Below, in pieces: positions 42,965 to 53,854 of a stretch of 64,000 nucleotides of DNA. This stretch comes from Pararoseomonas sp. SCSIO 73927 (GTDB taxonomy: Bacteria; Pseudomonadota; Alphaproteobacteria; Acetobacterales; Acetobacteraceae). Numbering within the stretch: the first letter of the stretch is position 1; the number at the start of each line of letters is the position of its first letter. The position numbers and the translations under genes are program-made. The stretch spans positions 5,116,001 to 5,180,000 of the forward strand of contig NZ_CP146232.1 of assembly GCF_037040815.1 (NCBI RefSeq), written 5' to 3'. The notes below the pieces were generated by a model. The model ran no database searches, was not told where the DNA came from, and saw nothing but the letters and a program-made list of their open reading frames with translations.

Positions 42965-43532
42965 GGGGGCCGCGGCCGGTGGCGCGCGCCAGGCCTGCCA
43001 TCCGTCTGTCAAGAAAATCCAGGGTGGCCGGCGTGTCCTCGGGCTCGCGCAGCCAGTAGGTCAGGGTGGCGGCGTAGAGGCCGGCGAGCGAGGCGCGGCG
43101 CGTGTACCAGGAGAAGTCGGCGGAGGTGTCGCCGGCGGCCGCCCAGACGGAGTCCGCGGTCCGGGCCAGGGTGCGGGCAAGTGTGCCGGCGTTCCAGGGC
43201 AGCGCCATCAGCGCGAGGGCGCGGCGCAGGGCGTCCCGGTGGGGCGAGGCCTGCTCCAGGCGGATCTCGACGACGCGGCGGATGCGGGCGGGGATGCGGA
43301 GGGTCGAGAGGTCCTCCCGCGCCGCCGCCTCCTCCATTCGGCGGTCGGCGAGGTCGCTCCAGGCCGATGCGGCGCCGAGGGGGCCGGTGGGGAAGAGCCA
43401 GCGATGCGCGGCGGGCTCCTCGCCGATGCCGCGCAGGCCGGCCTCCAGCGCCGCCGCGGTCCAGCCCAGGCGGGGGACGTGCGGCAGGGTGGCCAGGATG
43501 GCGGCGTCCCGCTCCGCGCTGCGCTCGATCAC
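42951..43532 (-). CDS. COQ9 family protein (rpsU-divergent protein)
   Basis: A 193-residue COQ9/TIGR02396-type protein. Family features are the helical TetR-like N-terminal part (ERDAAILATLPHVPRLGWTAAAL), the RRMEEAAAREDLSTLRIPARIRRVVEIRLE segment and the later LALMALPWNAGTLARTLARTADSVW and DTSADFSWYTRRASLAGLYAATLTYWL block. COQ9 binds lipid and supports ubiquinone biosynthesis. The GTG at 43532 overlaps the def stop (GTGA). The usual divergent partner rpsU is present, but def lies between. Confidence 0.92.
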   Translation of the reverse strand: MIERSAERDAAILATLPHVPRLGWTAAALEAGLRGIGEEPAAHRWLFPTGPLGAASAWSDLADRRMEEAAAREDLSTLRIPARIRRVVEIRLEQASPHRDALRRALALMALPWNAGTLARTLARTADSVWAAAGDTSADFSWYTRRASLAGLYAATLTYWLREPEDTPATLDFLDRRMAGLARATGRGPRKAS

Positions 43533-44056
43533 CGCGCCATCTCCTTTCCGTCCTTCCGGGGCTCCTGGGCCTGGTGGCGCGAGAGCTCCTCGTTGAAGCC
43601 GAGGCGGGAGAGATCCTCCATCCGCATGGGGTAGAGAAGCCCCTCCAGGTGGTCGAACTCGTGCTGCATGACGCGGGCGGCCATGCCGTCCGCCTCCCCG
43701 GCCACGGGGCGGCCCTCCGCGTCCAGACCCTTCCAGGCGATGCGGGCGGCGCGGCGCACCTCCCCGCGCAGGCCGGGGATGGAGAGGCATCCCTCCCAGC
43801 CGAGTTCGCGGTCCTCGCCGATCGGGGCGATCTCCGGGTTGAAGAGGGCAATGACGCGCGGGCCGTCCCGCATGACGAAGAGGCGGAGGGGGATGTGGAC
43901 CTGCGGGGCGGCGAGGCCGAGGCCGGAGGCGTCGATCATCGTCTCCGCCATGTCGGTGGCGAGGCGACGCATCTCCGGGGCGGTGGGGTCCGGCACGGGG
44001 TCGGCCCGGCGCAGCAGGACCGGGTGGCCCATGCGGGCGATCTTGAGGATGGCCAT
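43529..44056 (-). CDS. def: peptide deformylase
   Basis: A 175-residue iron/zinc peptide deformylase with all three motifs: GLGLAAPQV, EGCLSIPG (metal Cys) and MQHEFDHLEG (metal His pair and catalytic Glu). It removes the N-formyl group from new proteins at the ribosome. ATG 44056 begins the family sequence MAILKIARMGHPVL. It overlaps coq9 by four bases and is divergent from rpsU across 211 bases, linking two translation genes. No methionyl-tRNA formyltransferase is beside it, so this may be a secondary deformylase. Confidence 0.94.
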   Translation of the reverse strand: MAILKIARMGHPVLLRRADPVPDPTAPEMRRLATDMAETMIDASGLGLAAPQVHIPLRLFVMRDGPRVIALFNPEIAPIGEDRELGWEGCLSIPGLRGEVRRAARIAWKGLDAEGRPVAGEADGMAARVMQHEFDHLEGLLYPMRMEDLSRLGFNEELSRHQAQEPRKDGKEMAR

Positions 44057-44267
44057 TCGTGTTCCATTATCGGCTGGGCAACCACGGCCCGCCCGGCATG
44101 TTGGATCGGTGCCTGGATTCTTCACCAGTGTGCGGCGCAGCGGCGTTTGGGCCTTCCGCCCCCCCTGCGCCCCGTGCTACACGGCCGGGCTTTCGCCGGA
44201 AGGGATTCGGTCCCTCCGGCCTTTTGCGATCCTTTAACCTCACCCCTGACCAGGAGGTCGTTGCCGC

Positions 44268-44471
44268 GTGCAAGTCGTCGTTCGGGACAACAACATCGAC
44301 CAGGCGCTGAAGGCGCTCAAGAAGAAGCTGCAGCGCGAGGGCGTGTTTCGCGAGATGAAGCTGCGCCGCCACTTCGAGAAGCCCTCGGAGCGCCGCGCGC
44401 GCGAGGCCGCCGAGGCCGTCCGCCGCGCCCGCAAGGTGGAGCGCAAGCGCCTGGAGCGCGAGGGCTTCTGA
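44268..44471 (+). CDS. rpsU: 30S ribosomal protein S21
   Basis: A 67-residue S21: [20 protein letters not shown], then [23 protein letters not shown] with a basic tail. It is full length for alphaproteobacteria. The start is a GTG with AGGAGG at 44252-44257, ten bases upstream, slightly longer than usual. It is monocistronic and ends in a terminator. S21 helps recruit mRNA to the 30S subunit. Confidence 0.96.
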   Translation: MQVVVRDNNIDQALKALKKKLQREGVFREMKLRRHFEKPSERRAREAAEAVRRARKVERKRLEREGF

Positions 44472-44529
44472 GCCCCCTTCCCGTCCCCTGATCGATCAGG
44501 TCCAGGGGGGCGGGACACCGAACGTTGGA

Positions 44530-44570
44530 AGCCGCGGCGCGGGGATTGCTCCCTGCGCATCGCGGCTTTT
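44530..44570 (+). terminator. rpsU terminator
   Basis: AGCCGCG (44530-44536) pairs with CGCGGCT (44561-44567), with further pairing inside (GCGCGGGG / CCCTGCGC) and a TTTT tail. It lies 58 bases after rpsU and eight bases beyond the convergent SBP gene. Confidence 0.7.
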
Positions 44571-44577
44571 GGCGTTC

Positions 44578-46170
44578 TCAGCCGTTTTTGCTAAGGCCCC
44601 AGAAGGTGGCGAAGTTCGGGACCACGTCGCGGAGCGTGTTCCGGTAGGCGGTGGCCTGGAAGTACTGCCCGAGCGGGATGAAGGGCACCGTCTCGAAGGC
44701 GCGGCGCTGCATGCGGCCGGCGACCGTCTTCTGGACCTGCAGGTCGGGGGCGTCGAACCACTCGTCGCGCAGGGTTTCGAGCTCCGGGTCGTCGGGCCAG
44801 CCGAACCAGCCCGCCCCACCGTTGGCGCGGAGCTGGGTGTTGGCGGCGGGGGTGGCGTTGTCGGCGCCAGCGGAGAAGGTGACGAAGGCGCTCCAGCCGC
44901 CGGCATCCGGCGCGGCCCTGCTGGCGCGGCGGGTGAGGACGGAGCCCCAATCGGTGGCCTGGTAGTCCAGGTTCATGCCGATCTTCTTCATCGTGTCGGC
45001 CATCACCTCGCTCATCGCGTTCAGGTGCGGCAGGTCCGTGGGGACGATGAAGGCGACCTTCTCGCCCTTGTAGCCGGCCTCCGTCAGTTCGCGCCGGGAG
45101 CGGGCCAGGTCGCGCGGGCGGGACAGGATGTCGAGCGCGATGTCGTTGGCCAGCGGGGTGCCCGGGGTGAAGACGCCGGCGGGGACGCGCCACATGGCCG
45201 GGTCGTCGCCGGCGCAGGCGATCATCAGGTCGTGCTGGTCCACGGCGCCGAGGACGGCCCGGCGGATCAGCGGGTTGTCGAAGGGCGGCTGCAGGTGGTT
45301 CATGCGGAAGCTGGCGCCGTAGCCGGCGCGGTCCAGCACGGCCACGGTCAGGTTGCGGTTTCGGCGCAGCAAGGGCAGCAGGTCGGGGGTGGCGAAGTCC
45401 CACCAGTCCACCTCGCCGGCCTGGAGGGCCGCGGCGGCGGTGGCGGGGTCGGGGGTGGTCAGCCACTCCACCCGGTCCAGGTTCACGATCTTGGGGCCGG
45501 CGGTGCCGCTGGAAGTGCCGTCCGGGCGGGGGACGTAGCGCTCGTTGCGGGCGTAGACGGCGCGGGCGCCGGGCACGCGCTCCCCGGCCAGGAAGCGGTA
45601 GGGGCCGGAGCCGACCATCTCCGTGACCTGGGTCGTGCCGGGGGTCCTCGCCAGGCGCTCCGGCATCATCGCCGGCATGAAGACGCCGAACTTGCCGAGG
45701 GCGTTCGGCAGCATCGGGAAGGGCTTCTTCAGGCGGAAGAGGATCCGGCGGTCGTCGGGAGCCGATAGCTCGTCCGTGGCGGCCATGAGGGTGGCGCCGA
45801 AGCCGTCGCGGCTGGCCCAGCGGCGGATGGAGGCGACGCAGTCCCGCGCCAGGACGGGCTCGCCATCGTGCCAGCGCAGGCCCTCCCGCAGGGTGAGGGT
45901 CCAGCGGCGGCCCTCCTCCTCCACAGTGTGGCCTTCGACCATCTGCGGCCGCGGCTGGTACTCCGCATCCGTGCCGTAGAGGGTGTCGAAGACCATGAAG
46001 CCGTGGTTGCGGGTGACGTAGGCGGTGTTCCAGTGCGGGTCGAGGGTGGAGAGGTCGGCCTGCGGGATGAACTTCAGGACCCGCGCACCCGGGCCGGTGC
46101 CCTGGGCGGCCGCGAGCCTTGGGGCGGCCAGCGCCGCCGCGGTTGCCGAGAGGACCTGCCGTCGCCGCAT
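44578..46170 (-). CDS. ABC transporter substrate-binding protein, family 5 (peptide/nickel type)
   Basis: A 530-residue periplasmic receptor. A twin-arginine-like signal (RRRQVLSATAAALAAPRLAAAQ) precedes LKFIPQADLSTLDPHWNTAYVTRNHGFMVFDTL, the family 5 opening. GLRWHDGEPVLARDCVASIRRW and VGSGPYRFL are also diagnostic. These receptors bind peptides, opines, glutathione or other small solutes. No DppB/C/D/F-type permease or ATPase genes accompany it here, so it is an orphan receptor. It is divergent from the gamma-glutamylcyclotransferase gene across 145 bases, which may hint at a gamma-glutamyl or glutathione substrate; that is speculative. Confidence 0.93.
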   Translation of the reverse strand: MRRRQVLSATAAALAAPRLAAAQGTGPGARVLKFIPQADLSTLDPHWNTAYVTRNHGFMVFDTLYGTDAEYQPRPQMVEGHTVEEEGRRWTLTLREGLRWHDGEPVLARDCVASIRRWASRDGFGATLMAATDELSAPDDRRILFRLKKPFPMLPNALGKFGVFMPAMMPERLARTPGTTQVTEMVGSGPYRFLAGERVPGARAVYARNERYVPRPDGTSSGTAGPKIVNLDRVEWLTTPDPATAAAALQAGEVDWWDFATPDLLPLLRRNRNLTVAVLDRAGYGASFRMNHLQPPFDNPLIRRAVLGAVDQHDLMIACAGDDPAMWRVPAGVFTPGTPLANDIALDILSRPRDLARSRRELTEAGYKGEKVAFIVPTDLPHLNAMSEVMADTMKKIGMNLDYQATDWGSVLTRRASRAAPDAGGWSAFVTFSAGADNATPAANTQLRANGGAGWFGWPDDPELETLRDEWFDAPDLQVQKTVAGRMQRRAFETVPFIPLGQYFQATAYRNTLRDVVPNFATFWGLSKNG

Positions 46171-47015
46171 CGCACCAACCTCTCGCTATGGCCCCTTGCC
46201 AGGGCGGCATGGCAGCACGGCGCGCGGGCCGCGTCACCCTCTCCCGCACGACCGTGGGCTTCCGCACAACCGCGGGCGCCCTGCCCCGTTCGGCAGGGAC
46301 AGAACCGGAGCGCCCATGCCTCAGCTCACGCCCGACCTGATCGCCCGCGTGCCCCCACCGCCGCCGGGGCCGGAGGTGCCCGCGCCGGACGAGGTGCGGC
46401 TGCGGGCGGAGATGACGGTGTTCCTGCACGACCGGGACCCGGCGCTGGGGATCTGGGTCTTCGCCTACGGGGCCCTGATGTGGCGGCACGAGGAGGCGGC
46501 GCCGGATATCGTCACCCCTGCCCGCCTGCCGGGGTTCGCGCGGCGCTACGACCTCTCGGACGTGCACGACCGGGGGACGCCGGCGCGGCCGGGGCTGACG
46601 CTGGGGCTAGAGCCGAATCCGGCGCTGGCCTGCGCGGGAATGCTGCTGCACCTGCCCGGGCCGGCGGTGGAGCGGCGGCTCTGGCCGGTGTGGCGGCAGG
46701 AGATGGGGCCGGGCTTCTACGCGCCGGAGTGGCACGACGCGCTGCTGACCACGGAGCATGACGGGAGCGGGGCGCCGGTGCGGGCCCTGTGCTTCGTGAC
46801 CCGCCGTGGGCACCGGCTGCATGTGGGGGAGCGGCCGGTTCACGAGGCCGCCGATACGCTCGCGCGCGCGGCGGGGCCGAACGGGTCGGCCGCCGCCTAC
46901 CTGATGGACGCGGCGGCGATCCTGCGAGCGAACGGGATGCGGGACGCGATGCTGGAGAGCCTGGAGGCGGAGGTCGCCCGCCGCCTCCGGGCTATGCCCA
47001 CTGCTTCTGGGCCGG

Positions 47016-48428
<1,413 letters not shown>

Positions 48429-48432
48429 CGGT

Positions 48433-48837
48433 TCAGCCCTTCCGCTGGAACATGGCGAGCATCCGCCGGGTGACGAGGAAGCCGCCGAAGATGTTCACGG
48501 CGGCGAGGGTGACGGCGAGGAAGCCGAAGGCCTGGGCGATCCAGGATTCGCCGAGGCCCGTGGCGAGCATGGCGCCGACCACGATCACGGAGGAGATGGC
48601 GTTGGTGACGCCCATCAGCGGGGAGTGCAGCGCGGGGGTCACGCTCCAGACGACGTGGTAGCCGACGAAGCAGGCGAGCAGGAAGATGGTGAGGAGGAGC
48701 AGGAAGGGCGAGGCCGCGGCCGCGCCGTGCTCGATCATCGGCATGGCCTCCCCGGCGGCCGCGCGGGCTTCCAGCGCCATGGCCATGGCGCGCTCGGCCA
48801 TGGCCTGGGCGCGGATGGCGAGTTCCTCAGCGTTCAT
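48433..48837 (-). CDS. pntAB: NAD(P) transhydrogenase subunit alpha, membrane part
   Basis: A 134-residue PntAB (alpha-2). It has three or four membrane helices: [35 protein letters not shown] and [24 protein letters not shown]. The [13 protein letters not shown] motif is diagnostic. In enterobacteria this region is fused to the soluble domain; here alphaproteobacterial-style splitting is seen. It lies 13 bases after pntAA and four before pntB. Confidence 0.96.
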   Translation of the reverse strand: MNAEELAIRAQAMAERAMAMALEARAAAGEAMPMIEHGAAAASPFLLLLTIFLLACFVGYHVVWSVTPALHSPLMGVTNAISSVIVVGAMLATGLGESWIAQAFGFLAVTLAAVNIFGGFLVTRRMLAMFQRKG

Positions 48838-48850
48838 GTGTCGGGTTCCC

Positions 48851-50002
48851 TCAGCCGGCCGCGAAATTCGGGTGCACCACCTGGCCGCCGCGCGTGAGCA
48901 TCACGCCGCGCACGAGGTCGTCCTCCGCCGGGAGGGCCGGCTTCGAGGAGTCCTTGTCCCAGAAGGTGGTCAGGAAGGTCAGGAGGTTGCGGGCGTAGAG
49001 GCTGCTCGCCGCCGCGGGGATGCGGGCGGGCCAGTTGCGCCAGCCCAGGATGATCACGCCGTTCTCCGTCACCGCGCGCTCGCCGGGCCTGGTGAGCGCG
49101 CAGTTGCCGCCGGCGTCGGAGGCGATGTCCACGACCACGGAACCGGGCTTCATCGAGGCGACCATGGCCTCCGTCACCAGGATCGGGGCGCGGCGGCCCT
49201 GGACGAGGGCGGTGCAGACGACGATGTCCATCTTGCCGATGGCGGCGGCGACGATCTCGGCCTGCTTCGCCAGGAACTCGGCGCTCATCGCCTTCGCGTA
49301 GCCGCCGGCGGTCTGGGCGGCCTTGGACTCCTCGTCCTCGTAGCCGACGAAGCTCGCGCCGAGGGACTTGATCTCCTCCTTCGCGGCAGGGCGGACATCG
49401 GTGGCGGAAACCCGGCCGCCGAGGCGGCGGGCGGTGGCGATGGCCTGGAGCCCCGCGACGCCGGCGCCCATGACGAGCACGTTGGCGGCCGGAATGGTGC
49501 CGGCGGCGGTCATCAGCATGGGGAAGGCGCGGTCGAAGGCCGCCGCGCCCTCGATCACGGCGCGGTAGCCGGCCAGGTTCGCCTGCGAGGAGAGGACGTC
49601 CATGCTCTGCGCGCGGGTGGTGCGGGGGAGCATCTCCATCGCGGCCGCGTCCACGCCGGCGGCGGCGAGGCGGGCGACGGAATCCTTGTCGGCGCCCAAA
49701 GTGGCGACGAGGAGGGCGCCGCGGGGGATGAGGGAGAGCTCGTCCGGGCCCTCCTCCCCGGCGGCGAGCGGGGCGCGGACCTTCAGGACGATCCCGGCGT
49801 CCGAGAGGGCGGCGGCGGCGTCGGGCGCGACCTCGGCGCCCGCCTCGCGGTAGGCGGCATCGGGAATGCCGGAGGCGAGGCCCGCCCCGGCCTCCACGGC
49901 CACGGTGTTGCCGAGGGCGATCAGCTTCTTCACGGTCTCCGGCGTCGCCGCCACCCGGGCCTCATCCGCCCGGCGCTCCTTCATCACGGCAAGACGCATC
50001 AT
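48851..50002 (-). CDS. pntAA: NAD(P) transhydrogenase subunit alpha, soluble domain
   Basis: A 383-residue Re/Si-specific transhydrogenase domain I, related to alanine dehydrogenase. It begins [22 protein letters not shown]. Key motifs are [31 protein letters not shown] for NAD binding and the mobile-loop region with [20 protein letters not shown]. It carries out hydride transfer from NADH. The doubled ATG at 50002/49999 leaves the exact start open. It heads the three-gene pnt operon, with the LysR gene upstream in the same direction. Confidence 0.95.
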   Translation of the reverse strand: MMRLAVMKERRADEARVAATPETVKKLIALGNTVAVEAGAGLASGIPDAAYREAGAEVAPDAAAALSDAGIVLKVRAPLAAGEEGPDELSLIPRGALLVATLGADKDSVARLAAAGVDAAAMEMLPRTTRAQSMDVLSSQANLAGYRAVIEGAAAFDRAFPMLMTAAGTIPAANVLVMGAGVAGLQAIATARRLGGRVSATDVRPAAKEEIKSLGASFVGYEDEESKAAQTAGGYAKAMSAEFLAKQAEIVAAAIGKMDIVVCTALVQGRRAPILVTEAMVASMKPGSVVVDIASDAGGNCALTRPGERAVTENGVIILGWRNWPARIPAAASSLYARNLLTFLTTFWDKDSSKPALPAEDDLVRGVMLTRGGQVVHPNFAAG

Positions 50003-50085
50003 CCGGTTCCCGTCGTTTCCGGCGCGCAGGATCGCGGGGCGTATCGAAAGCTGCAAGCCTGGACCGGCGGCGCAAGGAGGCGCGC

Positions 50086-50991
50086 TCAGTTTCCCTGGTC
50101 GGCCTCCTGGCCGGCCGCCTCCCGCAGGGCGGCCAGAAAGGCCTCGGCGGCGGGGGAAAGGGTGCGGCCGGCGCGGCGGATCAGGAGGATCTCGCGCCGG
50201 ATCTCCGGCCCGGCGATGGGGGCGGCGGTGACGCCGGGCAGGCCGTCCTCAACCGCGGAGGAGGGAAGAATCGCCACGGCCAGCCCGGCGCGGGCGAGGC
50301 CGAGCGCCGTGCTCATGTAGGTCACCTCGTAGGCGGGGGTGACGGACAGGCCCTCCCCGGCGAGGGCGCGGTCCACGAGGGCGCGCACGCTGCTCTCGGG
50401 GTCCGTGAGGGCGAGCGGAAGGCCGGCGAGCTCCGCGAGGCCGATCGAGGGGCGGCCGGCGAAAGGGTGGCCGGCGGGGATGGCGGCCACCATGCGGTCC
50501 GTGATGAGGGGCGAGGCCTCCAACTCCGGGTCGGCCTCGGGATCGGTGCCGATCGCCAGCTCGACCTCCCCGGTCCGCAGCAGGGCGGCGACGCGGCGGG
50601 CCACGGCATCCCGGATGAGGACCTGGATGCCCGGCCGGCGCTCCCGCAGCCGGGCCAGGGCGCGGGGGAGAAGGGTGGTGCCGATGCTGGGGAGCGCGGC
50701 GAGGCGGACCGTGCCTACGCGCTGGGCCGCGACGTCGCGTGCCTGGGTGACGAGGAGGTCGAAGTCGGCGATCAGCCGCTCGAACTCCGTGGCGAGGCGC
50801 CGTCCCTCGGCGGTGGGGAGGGTGCCGCGGGCGCCCCGGTCCAGCAGCCGCAGGCCGAGCGCCCTCTCCAGGTCCCGCAGCTGCACGGTCAGGGTGGGCT
50901 GGGAGAGGCCGAGCGCCTCCGCGGCGCGGGTGAGGCTGCCGAGGCGGACGGTGGCGACGAAGGCACGGGCTTGGCGCAGGCTGGCTGGCAT
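50086..50991 (-). CDS. LysR-family transcriptional regulator
   Basis: A 301-residue LysR protein. The N-terminal winged helix is LRQARAFVATVRLGSLTRAAEALGLSQPTLTVQLRDLE. The rest is the two-lobed effector domain. It is divergent from the Bug receptor/AtuA operon with a 121-bp shared region, the usual arrangement for a regulator of that operon. The inducer is probably a substrate or intermediate of that pathway. The same strand continues into pntAA 84 bases later, but co-regulation with pnt is unlikely. Confidence 0.94.
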   Translation of the reverse strand: MPASLRQARAFVATVRLGSLTRAAEALGLSQPTLTVQLRDLERALGLRLLDRGARGTLPTAEGRRLATEFERLIADFDLLVTQARDVAAQRVGTVRLAALPSIGTTLLPRALARLRERRPGIQVLIRDAVARRVAALLRTGEVELAIGTDPEADPELEASPLITDRMVAAIPAGHPFAGRPSIGLAELAGLPLALTDPESSVRALVDRALAGEGLSVTPAYEVTYMSTALGLARAGLAVAILPSSAVEDGLPGVTAAPIAGPEIRREILLIRRAGRTLSPAAEAFLAALREAAGQEADQGN

Positions 50992-51112
50992 CGGGTTCCT
51001 CTATGGGACCGATCAGAAGCTTTCAATTGTTCGATGGTAGGTCCTCGGCTCAACTGCATGGCGAAGTGCGGGCGAGACCTGCCCCTTGAACGAAGATCAC
51101 GAGGAAGCTGCC
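50992..51112. promoter_or_regulatory. divergent LysR/Bug-AtuA control region
   Basis: This 121-bp region holds both promoters. The least GC-rich part, about 51012-51047 (GATCAGAAGCTTTCAATTGTTCGATGG), contains ATC and GAT half-sites and several T-N11-A pairings, as expected for LysR binding. GAGGAA at 51101-51106 is the ribosome site of the Bug gene. Confidence 0.4.
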
Positions 51113-52105
51113 ATGACGCTCATCGCCGGCACGCGCCGGGCCCTGCTTGCCGCCGCCGGGGCCACGATCGCAGCCCCTGCCCTGCCCCGCCCGGCGCTGG
51201 CGCAGGGGGCGTACCCGAACCGGCCGATCCGGATGATCGTGCCCTTCGCGGCGGGGACGAGCACGGACATCATGACGCGGCTGGTGACGCCGCGGATGAC
51301 GGAGGAGCTGGGGCAGCCGATCGTGGTGGAGAACCGGCCGGGCGCGGGCGGGATCGTGGGTTCGGACGCGGTCGCGAAGTCGGCGCCGGACGGGTACAAC
51401 CTGTGCATGGGGTCGATCGCGTCGCACTCCGTGAACGCGACGCTGATCCGGACCATCCCCTACGACGTGCTGCGGGACTTCACGCCGGTCTCTCTCGTCA
51501 CCAATGCGCCGAACCTGCTGGTGGTGGGGAATGCGGTGCCGGCGAGGACGCTGCCGGAGTTCATCGCCTGGGCGAAGACGCAGCGGAGCGTGGCCTACGC
51601 CTCGGCGGGGAACGGGACCTCCTCGCACCTGGCGGGGGAGTTGCTGAAGCTGAAGACGGGGGCGCCGCTGGAGCACGTTCCCTATCGCTCCGCCCCGCAG
51701 GCGCTGACGGACGTGATCTCCGGGCAGGTGCCGATGACGATCTACCAGGTGACGGCGGTGCTGCCCTTCGTGCGGGACGGGAAGATGAAGGCGCTGGCGG
51801 CCACTTCGGCGAAGCGGCTGGAGTGGACGCCGGAGGTGCCGACGGCGATCGAGCAGGGGATCGCGGATTTCGACGTCTCCGCCTGGCACGGGCTCTTCGC
51901 GCCGGCCAACCTGCCGGCACCGGTGCTGGAGAGGATCTACGCGGCGCTGAACAGGGCGCTGACGGATGCGGCGCTGCGGCCGAAGCTGGTGGAGCAGGGG
52001 CTGGAGCCGGTGGGGATGCCGCCGGCGCAGTTCCGGCCGTTCCTTGAGGGCGACATCGCCAAGTGGCGCGAGGTGATCCGCGCCGCCGACATCAAGGCGG
52101 ACTGA
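51113..52105 (+). CDS. Bug/TctC-family receptor of the AtuA operon
   Basis: A 330-residue periplasmic receptor. A signal (TRRALLAAAGATIAAPALPRPALAQG) is followed by YPNRPIRMIVPFAAGTSTD, ENRPGAGGIVGSD and HVPYRSAPQALTDVISGQVPMT. It is the third Bug protein in the window and the only one with a likely pathway: it is co-transcribed with AtuA-type genes under the LysR gene. The stop overlaps the next start (TGATG). The ligand may therefore be a branched or terpenoid acid, by inference. Confidence 0.94.
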   Translation: MTLIAGTRRALLAAAGATIAAPALPRPALAQGAYPNRPIRMIVPFAAGTSTDIMTRLVTPRMTEELGQPIVVENRPGAGGIVGSDAVAKSAPDGYNLCMGSIASHSVNATLIRTIPYDVLRDFTPVSLVTNAPNLLVVGNAVPARTLPEFIAWAKTQRSVAYASAGNGTSSHLAGELLKLKTGAPLEHVPYRSAPQALTDVISGQVPMTIYQVTAVLPFVRDGKMKALAATSAKRLEWTPEVPTAIEQGIADFDVSAWHGLFAPANLPAPVLERIYAALNRALTDAALRPKLVEQGLEPVGMPPAQFRPFLEGDIAKWREVIRAADIKAD

Positions 52106-53481
52106 TGCCCCTTCCTTCCGAAGAACCGATCCTGCGGATCGGGTGCGGCTCCGGGTTCTCCGGTGACCGGATCGACGCACCCATCCCCGTGGTGGCGGCG
52201 CTGGCGCGCCTGGGCGGGCCGGCGGCGCTGATGCTGGAGTGCTTGGGCGAGCGGACGCTGGCGCTGGCGCAGGGGGAGCGGCTGAAGAACCCGGAGCACG
52301 GCTACGAGCCGATGCTGGAGGCGCTGCTGCGGCCGATCCTGCGGACGTGCCGGGAGCACCGCATCTCGGTCGTGACGAATGGCGGAGCCGCTAACCCCCG
52401 CGCGGCGGCGCGGGCGGTGCTGCGGCTGGCGGCGGAGCTGGGGATCGAGGGGCTGCGCGTGGCCGCCGTGGTGGGGGACGACGTGCGGGGGACGGATGCC
52501 CTGGACGACCTCGCGCCGTGGGAGGGCGAGCCGGGCGCGGTGATGGAGAAGGAGAAGGTGATCGCGGCCAACGTTTATCTCGGGGCGCGGCCGATCGCGG
52601 CGGCGCTGCGGGACGGGGCGGAGGTGGTGATTACCGGGCGATGCTCCGACCCGGCGCTCGCGCTGGGGCCGATGATCGCGCATTTCGGCTGGGCGGAGGA
52701 TGACTGGGACCGGCTGGCGGCGGGGACGGCCTGCGGGCACCTGCTGGAGTGCGGGAGCCAGGTGACGGGCGGGTATTTCGCCGATCCCGGCGTGAAGGAC
52801 GTGTCGGGGATGGCGGAGATCGGCTTTCCCATCGCGGAGATCGACGCGGAGGGCGGGTTCACGATCACCAAGCCGGAGGGCACGGGCGGGCTGGTGGATC
52901 TGCGGACGGTGAAGGAGCAGCTGCTCTACGAGATCCACGATCCCGCGGCCTACCTGACGCCGGACGTGGTGCTGGACATCACGGGGGTGGAGCTGGAGCA
53001 GGAGGGGCCGGACCGGGTGCGCGTGCGGGGGTGCCGGGGCAGGCCGAGGCCGGAGCGGTTGAAGGCCACCGTCTCCTTCCCCGGCGGTTGGCTCGGCGAG
53101 GGCGAGATCTCCTATGCCGGGCCGAACGCGCGGGCGCGGGCGGAGCTGGCGGGGCGGACGCTGCTGGAGCGGGCGCGGAACCTGGGGCTGGAAGGGCGGG
53201 CGCGACTGGACCTCATCGGTGTGGCGAGCGTGCACGAGGGCGATTCCGGGGCGCTGCGCGGGGAGCGGCGGGACGAGCCGGCGGAGGTGCGGCTGCGGCT
53301 CTCGCTGGCCACCGAGGCGCGGGCGCCGGCGGAGCGGGCGACGCGGGAGGTGCTGGCGCTGCTGTGCTGCGGGCCGGCGGGCGGCGGCGGGGCGAGGATG
53401 CGGGTGGTGGACCGGGTGCGGACGCTCTCCTTCCTCGTGCCGCGGGAGCGGGTGCATCCGGTGGTGGAGTTCGTGGCGTGA
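52105..53481 (+). CDS. AtuA-family protein (acyclic terpene utilisation, DUF1446)
   Basis: A 458-residue DUF1446/AtuA protein. Signatures are ILRIGCGSGFSGDRIDAPIP, SVVTNGGAANPRAAARAV, KVIAANVYLGARPIAAAL with ADVVITGR-like EVVITGRCSDPALALGP, and GSQVTGGYFADPG. AtuA is required for citronellol/geraniol catabolism in Pseudomonas, where its reaction is unclear. In other organisms related genes sit in varied acid-degradation clusters. It overlaps the receptor gene by one base and the small AtuA-like gene by four. Confidence 0.93.
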   Translation: MPLPSEEPILRIGCGSGFSGDRIDAPIPVVAALARLGGPAALMLECLGERTLALAQGERLKNPEHGYEPMLEALLRPILRTCREHRISVVTNGGAANPRAAARAVLRLAAELGIEGLRVAAVVGDDVRGTDALDDLAPWEGEPGAVMEKEKVIAANVYLGARPIAAALRDGAEVVITGRCSDPALALGPMIAHFGWAEDDWDRLAAGTACGHLLECGSQVTGGYFADPGVKDVSGMAEIGFPIAEIDAEGGFTITKPEGTGGLVDLRTVKEQLLYEIHDPAAYLTPDVVLDITGVELEQEGPDRVRVRGCRGRPRPERLKATVSFPGGWLGEGEISYAGPNARARAELAGRTLLERARNLGLEGRARLDLIGVASVHEGDSGALRGERRDEPAEVRLRLSLATEARAPAERATREVLALLCCGPAGGGGARMRVVDRVRTLSFLVPRERVHPVVEFVA

Positions 53482-53789
53482 CCCTGCACCAGCTCGCCCA
53501 TGCCCGTGCCGGGGACAAGGGGAACCGGCTGAACATCGGGCTCTTCGCGCGGGATCCCGCGGACTACCCGCATCTTTCGGCGGAGGTGACGGAGGCGCGG
53601 GTGATGGCGCTTTTCGCGCATCGCGGCTGCACGCGGGTGGTGCGCTACGACCTGCCGCTCCTGCACGGGTTCAACTTCGTGCTGGACGACGTGCTGGAGG
53701 GGGGCGTGAACGGGGCGCTGAACCTTGACGGGCACGGGAAGACCCTCTCCTTCCTGCTGCTGGGCATGGAGGTGGCGCCGCCGGGCTAG
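53478..53789 (+). CDS. AtuA-associated small domain protein
   Basis: A 103-residue protein matching the C-terminal ferredoxin-fold-like domain that is fused to AtuA in other bacteria. It contains LHQLAHARAGDKGNRLNIGLFARD, LFAHRGCTRVVRYDLPLLHGFNFVLDDVLEGGVN and the terminal SFLLLGMEV. Here it is a separate gene, starting with a GTG that overlaps the AtuA stop (GTGA). The two proteins presumably form one complex. Confidence 0.9.
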   Translation: MTLHQLAHARAGDKGNRLNIGLFARDPADYPHLSAEVTEARVMALFAHRGCTRVVRYDLPLLHGFNFVLDDVLEGGVNGALNLDGHGKTLSFLLLGMEVAPPG

Positions 53790-53854
53790 GGGCGGCGTTT
53801 ACCGGTTCTCAATCCGGAACGGGGATCAATCGGGCGGCCCGCAGGGACGCCTCC

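Noticed and set aside
43533..43790. Upstream extension of the COQ9 protein.
   Set aside because: That segment is Arg/Gly/Pro-rich and is an alternative frame of def.
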